Shown: positions 60,379-64,000 of the stretch, in pieces
Layout of the letters: each line of letters opens with the position of its first letter
How positions within the stretch are numbered: position 1 is the stretch's first letter
Origin: Botryotinia globosa
Lineage: Eukaryota > Ascomycota > Leotiomycetes > Helotiales > Sclerotiniaceae
Assembly: GCA_014898425.1 (NCBI GenBank)
Contig: RCSZ01000004.1
Location: 2,790,001-2,854,000, forward strand
Direction of reading: 5' to 3'
Length of the DNA stretch: 64,000 nt
Notes under the pieces: model-generated
What the model was told of the DNA's origin: nothing
The model's database searches: none
Seen by the model: the letters and a program-made list of their open reading frames with translations, nothing else
Made by a program: the position numbers and the translations under genes

Positions 60379-62845
60379 ATGACTCAAACCTCCCAAATGA
60401 AAGTTGTAATAGTGGGCGGATCGATCGCAGGCCTAACCCTCGCACACTGTCTATCACGCTATGGAATCGACTACATCATTCTCGAGCGCCGCCACGATAT
60501 AGCGCCACAAGTAGGTGCTTCAGTAAGTTTGATGCCTAATGGATCACGAATCTTAGATCAATTGGGAATGTTTGATGCAGTTTCGGAAAATATTGAACCG
60601 TGTATTTTTATGCAGACATGGGATGAGAATGGGAGGTTGCTTTCTGAAACTGATGCGCCGATTTTGACGGGAAAGAGGTATGTGATTTTCAATTTGAGAA
60701 GTTAGATTGCAGTGAGATTAGATTAAAGGACTGATTTGAGAATAGATTGGGATATACAATTACGTTTTTGGAAAGGGAGACACTTTTGGAAATTCTGTAT
60801 CGACACCTTCCCGACAAATCGAAAGTTCTGACTGGCAAATATGTCAGGTCAATTGAACAGGATAGCAAAGAAGCGGTTGTAGTTTGCGAAGATGGATCAA
60901 GGTATTCTGGAGATGTGATTGCAGGTGCAGATGGTATCCATAGCACTATCAGATCAGAAATGCGACGACAGATCGCAAAGGAGGGAACAACAAAAGATCT
61001 TGAAGCCTTAAAAAGAGATGAAACTGCTCTTTCGGCAGAATACAGTTGTTTATTCGGCATTTCTAAACCAATTCCAGGCTTGGAAATCGGACATACACAT
61101 CGCAGTTCAGGAAAGGGCGCTTCGACTCTGTTGTTTGGTGGAGTTGATGGAAAATTATATTGGTTTCTGTTCACCAAGAACGAAGAAAGGACGTTTGGTG
61201 ATAGCATTCCGCGGTATAAAAAAGGCGATGAAACTAATCATGTAGCAAAATACATGCATCATCACGTATCGGGCAACATACTCCTTTCTGAAGTATGGAA
61301 AAATCGCATCGTGGCAAATTTTGTCACCATCGAGGAAATGGAGAATGAACACTGGAATTGGAACCGCGTTGCATGCCTTGGAGATTCTATACACAAGGTT
61401 TGTGTCCAATCCTTGGAGATGACAATGTACTTTTGTGCTAATGAAGATTCGTTAGATGACACCAAATCTCGGCCAAGGGGCAAATTGTGCAATTGAAAGT
61501 GCAGCAGAAATGGCCAATAATCTAGCAAAAGCGCTAAGAGACGACGGCAGTAAACCTGCTATTGAAGATATCAACAGCGCTCTATCACTCTATTATCAGA
61601 AACGGAACGTAAGAGCAAATTTGATCGTGAAAGCAGCAAACAAATTCACTCGTGTAGAAGCACTTGCTACGACGGGTGATTGGGTTGCATCTATGTTTAT
61701 AATTCCACGCTTGGGAGATATTCTTGCCGACCGAGGTGCAAAGGTTCAGGTTGGAGCTACGAAGTTGGACTGTCTCCCGATGCCAAAAAGGGCATTGGAA
61801 GGGACAATGCCTTGGAGTATAAACTCTGGTATTGGAAAGGAGGAAAATCGAAAGCGAAGAGCCCAGCTTGCATTGCCATTGATTCTCATCGCTCTTTGCT
61901 TCCTCTGGGATAAAACACCAGATGCGAAGGAATTTCCAGGGACGAAATCCATCTCGGAGGTAAAATTGGACATGCTGAGCTCTATTGCCAATGCCATACC
62001 ACTGGTAACCATCTGGACAATTGAAAGCTACCGTCGCGGAAACGCTCTCACCGTAGCAAATATCTTGTAAGTCACCTTCGCTTCCTGGCTTCTTTTTAAC
62101 CTACTAAGAGAATTAAAACAGCCCTACCGCATTCCTTTTGCTGGCCCAGAAGTTTGGGATCCAACTCATCGCTCCAATCTATTTCTTTTTTCACTACATT
62201 CAATCACCGCAGGAAAATTTTGCGGCCCTTGACAATCGACTAACAAATATGGCTTTCGCAAAATTGATGCCTCTGGCAATACTTTTGGTCTCCTTGGGTC
62301 CCTCCTATGCCATTTGGAGCTCCATTGAGCTTGAGTCTGCGCAATGGATATACGACAATGCTTGGTATTGGTATCCAGTCTATCTGACCATTTTTCTGAG
62401 AATTCTGAAATTTGTCGTGAAAGACACTACGCGACTAAACAGGATATATAAACCTACAGCAGATTTGACGTATCTACAGATTTCTTACAGCATCTCCATT
62501 CTTATTTGTGCAGCATTCTATCTGTACGGAAGCCTCAGTGATTCATCATCGATAGCTTTCCTCACTCAAGGACTTCAACCTCCAATTCAGCCAGTCCAGG
62601 CTATTCTGGGTGCTGCTTCAAAGCTTTGGGCGGCGAAGCAGACCTATCTATACGGTGCTGCATTCTATTGGACATTTCTTCATTTCGCCGATTTGAAATT
62701 CGTCGGAAAGTTAAAGCAAAGCTGGCTTTTAATTTTGACGATATTTCTCTCTTCTACCCTTTTGGCCGGACCAGGTGCAGGCTTGATAGTAATGTGGGCA
62801 TGGAGAGAGGAGATAATGGCGAAAAAATATGTAGTCCTTGAGTAA
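60379..62845 (+). CDS. FAD monooxygenase fused to a C-terminal multi-pass membrane domain
   Basis: Four exons, 60379-60677, 60746-61397, 61456-62066 and 62122-62845, give 761 residues with consistent phases. The first about 430 residues are a class A flavin monooxygenase: GGSIAG dinucleotide loop (residues 13-18), AGADGIHSTIR, and GDSIHK/MTPNLGQGAN split by intron 2. Residues about 452-755 form roughly seven membrane helices ending GPGAGLIVMWAWREE, a domain about 300 residues long. Ordinary meroterpenoid-type monooxygenases have only one or two such segments. The membrane half may anchor the enzyme in the ER or act as a separate cyclase-like domain. An alternative start at 60397 is possible. 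It probably epoxidises or hydroxylates the polyketide. Confidence 0.85.
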
Positions 62846-63317
62846 ATTGGATGTTGGGCGGTAAGCACGGCAAGTAGAATAACAATCGTGCCAGCAACAA
62901 CTATAACCTTGCTTGAATGATTCCATGTATAAAATTGATTTTAATAAGGTCATATAAACAGAATAGACGGAAGGTTGACTGAGTGAATCGATATGTGTGT
63001 TGTTTTGGTGAAGGATTAGATGACCCTTCGTTATAGATGTGCCACTTTAGACAATGATCAATCGCCAGGCCATCGAATCAGAGCTCACAAGTCTTCCCCT
63101 TCCAATTTTGAGGCTCGGTGACATTCGCTGCTTGAGACCCAACAGCCTTGGAAGATTTCCCCAAAGTTAATCCCCACCTGCTTCGGAGATCTACAATGAA
63201 CACCGAAGGCAACCGACCAAAGGTGCAGCGGTACGAGCTCCACATACGGAGTATATGTATTGATGCATCCCAAATAATGCGTCACAGAACCCTCAATTTC
63301 GAAATCAATCTGAAAAA
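62846..63317. other. Intergenic, P450 promoter
   Basis: About 470 bp between co-directional genes. Unlike other cluster promoters, no CGG-N3-CCG site is visible, although isolated CGG and CCG triplets occur near 63184-63263. Confidence 0.5.
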
Positions 63318-64000
63318 ATGTATCAAAGATTGAAGGAAATCAATTTTCGAAACCCTCTGGAGTTGGGATGGAACAGCATCTTTTTAATCTTAGGATTCCT
63401 CATTCTAGCTGCCATCTTGGTTGCATGGACCCAAAAGCCAGATGAGGAGTTACTGCTCGAGAAGTTGAAAGATCTTGATTTACCGATTGTAGGAGTGGGA
63501 CCAAATGTCAACGTTAGTGAGTCTCTAGAAATCGGTACTCAAACTGTAAGCTCTGAAACTTCAGAATAACATGCTGCAATTACTAATCGTACAAAGTATC
63601 CAAATTCGCCATACGTTATACCGGCCGATCGCGTTCCCATTGTCATTCTGCCAAACTCAGTCATCAACATCATAAAGTCTCTCCCGGAAGCAAAAATATC
63701 ATTCGAAAAGGAAGTATACGCTCGACATCTGGCTCATCTCTTGCTCAAAAAAGAACAGAAAATTTTCTCCGAACCGATTCTTAGTTCAATCAAGCAGGAC
63801 CTTACTCGAAATATTTCAAAAACCCTTGATACGTTATGGGAAGAGGTAGAATACGCATTCGAAAAGAATATCGCAACTTTGCCAGAGAACGACGAAGGAT
63901 GGAAGAACGTGTCAGTGTATGGAAAGGTACTGAATGTGGTTGCATTGTTATCTGGAAGAGTATTTGTTGGTGCGCCGCTGTGTCGCGAGGAAGAGTGGAT
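63318..64000 (+). CDS. Cytochrome P450, N-terminal part (truncated by window end)
   Basis: Exon 1 is 63318-63545 and exon 2 starts at 63597 (51-bp intron, GTAAGC donor, TACTAATC branch, phase 0). The start MYQRLKEINF is followed by a membrane anchor (SIFLILGFLILAAILVAW). The second exon reads YPNSPYVIPADRVPIVILPNSVINIIKSLPE, and later VYGKVLNVVALLSGRVFVGAPLCREEEW. That is the helix-C/D and SGRVFVG pattern of fungal secondary-metabolite P450s near the CYP68/ent-kaurene oxidase type. The oxygen-binding helix and haem cysteine lie beyond the window. It is probably an ER-bound tailoring oxidase of the cluster, and the substrate is unknown. Confidence 0.85.

Noticed and set aside
1..64000. CRISPR arrays, bacterial operons, rRNA genes
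   Set aside because: None seen. Gene structure is eukaryotic with spliceosomal introns, and the tandem repeats present are simple satellites or MITEs.

Overview
This window is nuclear DNA of a filamentous ascomycete. The genes carry short introns (about 50-110 bp) with GTAAGT/GTATGT-type donors and CTAAC-type branch sites, and AT-rich intergenic DNA holds decayed transposons. The protein set (Doa10/Ssm4 ligase, histidine acid phosphatase, fungal lipoxygenase, quinate-type permease, highly reducing polyketide synthase) fits a Leotiomycete, most likely a Sclerotiniaceae (Botrytis/Sclerotinia-like) fungus. That placement is inference from general resemblance, not a search.

Layout. From 1 to 6 kb lie small hypothetical genes and an Rds1-like ferritin-fold secreted protein. 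From 6.7 to 11.3 kb a four-exon gene encodes a 1450-residue Ala/Ser-rich repeat protein that ends in KDEL. From 12.8 to 18.1 kb is the ER ubiquitin ligase Ssm4/Doa10. From 18.9 to 29.4 kb are a secreted histidine acid phosphatase/phytase, a lipoxygenase, a beta-propeller lectin-like gene and an orphan gene. From 29.4 to 41.9 kb the DNA is gene-poor. It holds a 467-bp hAT-type MITE with perfect 8-bp target duplications, a quinate-permease-like MFS gene broken by two homopolymer frameshifts, an AAAP amino-acid permease, and what looks like a decayed copia relic.

From 42 kb to the right edge is a polyketide biosynthetic cluster that continues past the window. It contains an AflR-like Zn2Cys6 regulator, a possible lipocalin-like small protein, a BAHD-type acyltransferase divergent from a stand-alone thioesterase, a nine-exon highly reducing PKS (KS-AT-DH-degenerate MT-ER-KR-ACP), an FAD monooxygenase fused to a multi-pass membrane domain, and a truncated P450. 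Three copies of a 420-bp TA-flanked MITE lie between the cluster genes. Palindromes of the form CGG-N3-CCG occur in four cluster promoter regions (six sites). They resemble the AflR TCG-N5-CGA site, which suggests a regulon driven by the local AflR-like factor. The plausible logic is that the PKS builds a reduced chain, the separate thioesterase releases it, the monooxygenase-membrane fusion and P450 oxidise or cyclise it, and the BAHD enzyme acylates it.

All exon structures were worked out by hand from splice signals, reading phase and protein-family resemblance. No database search was run.
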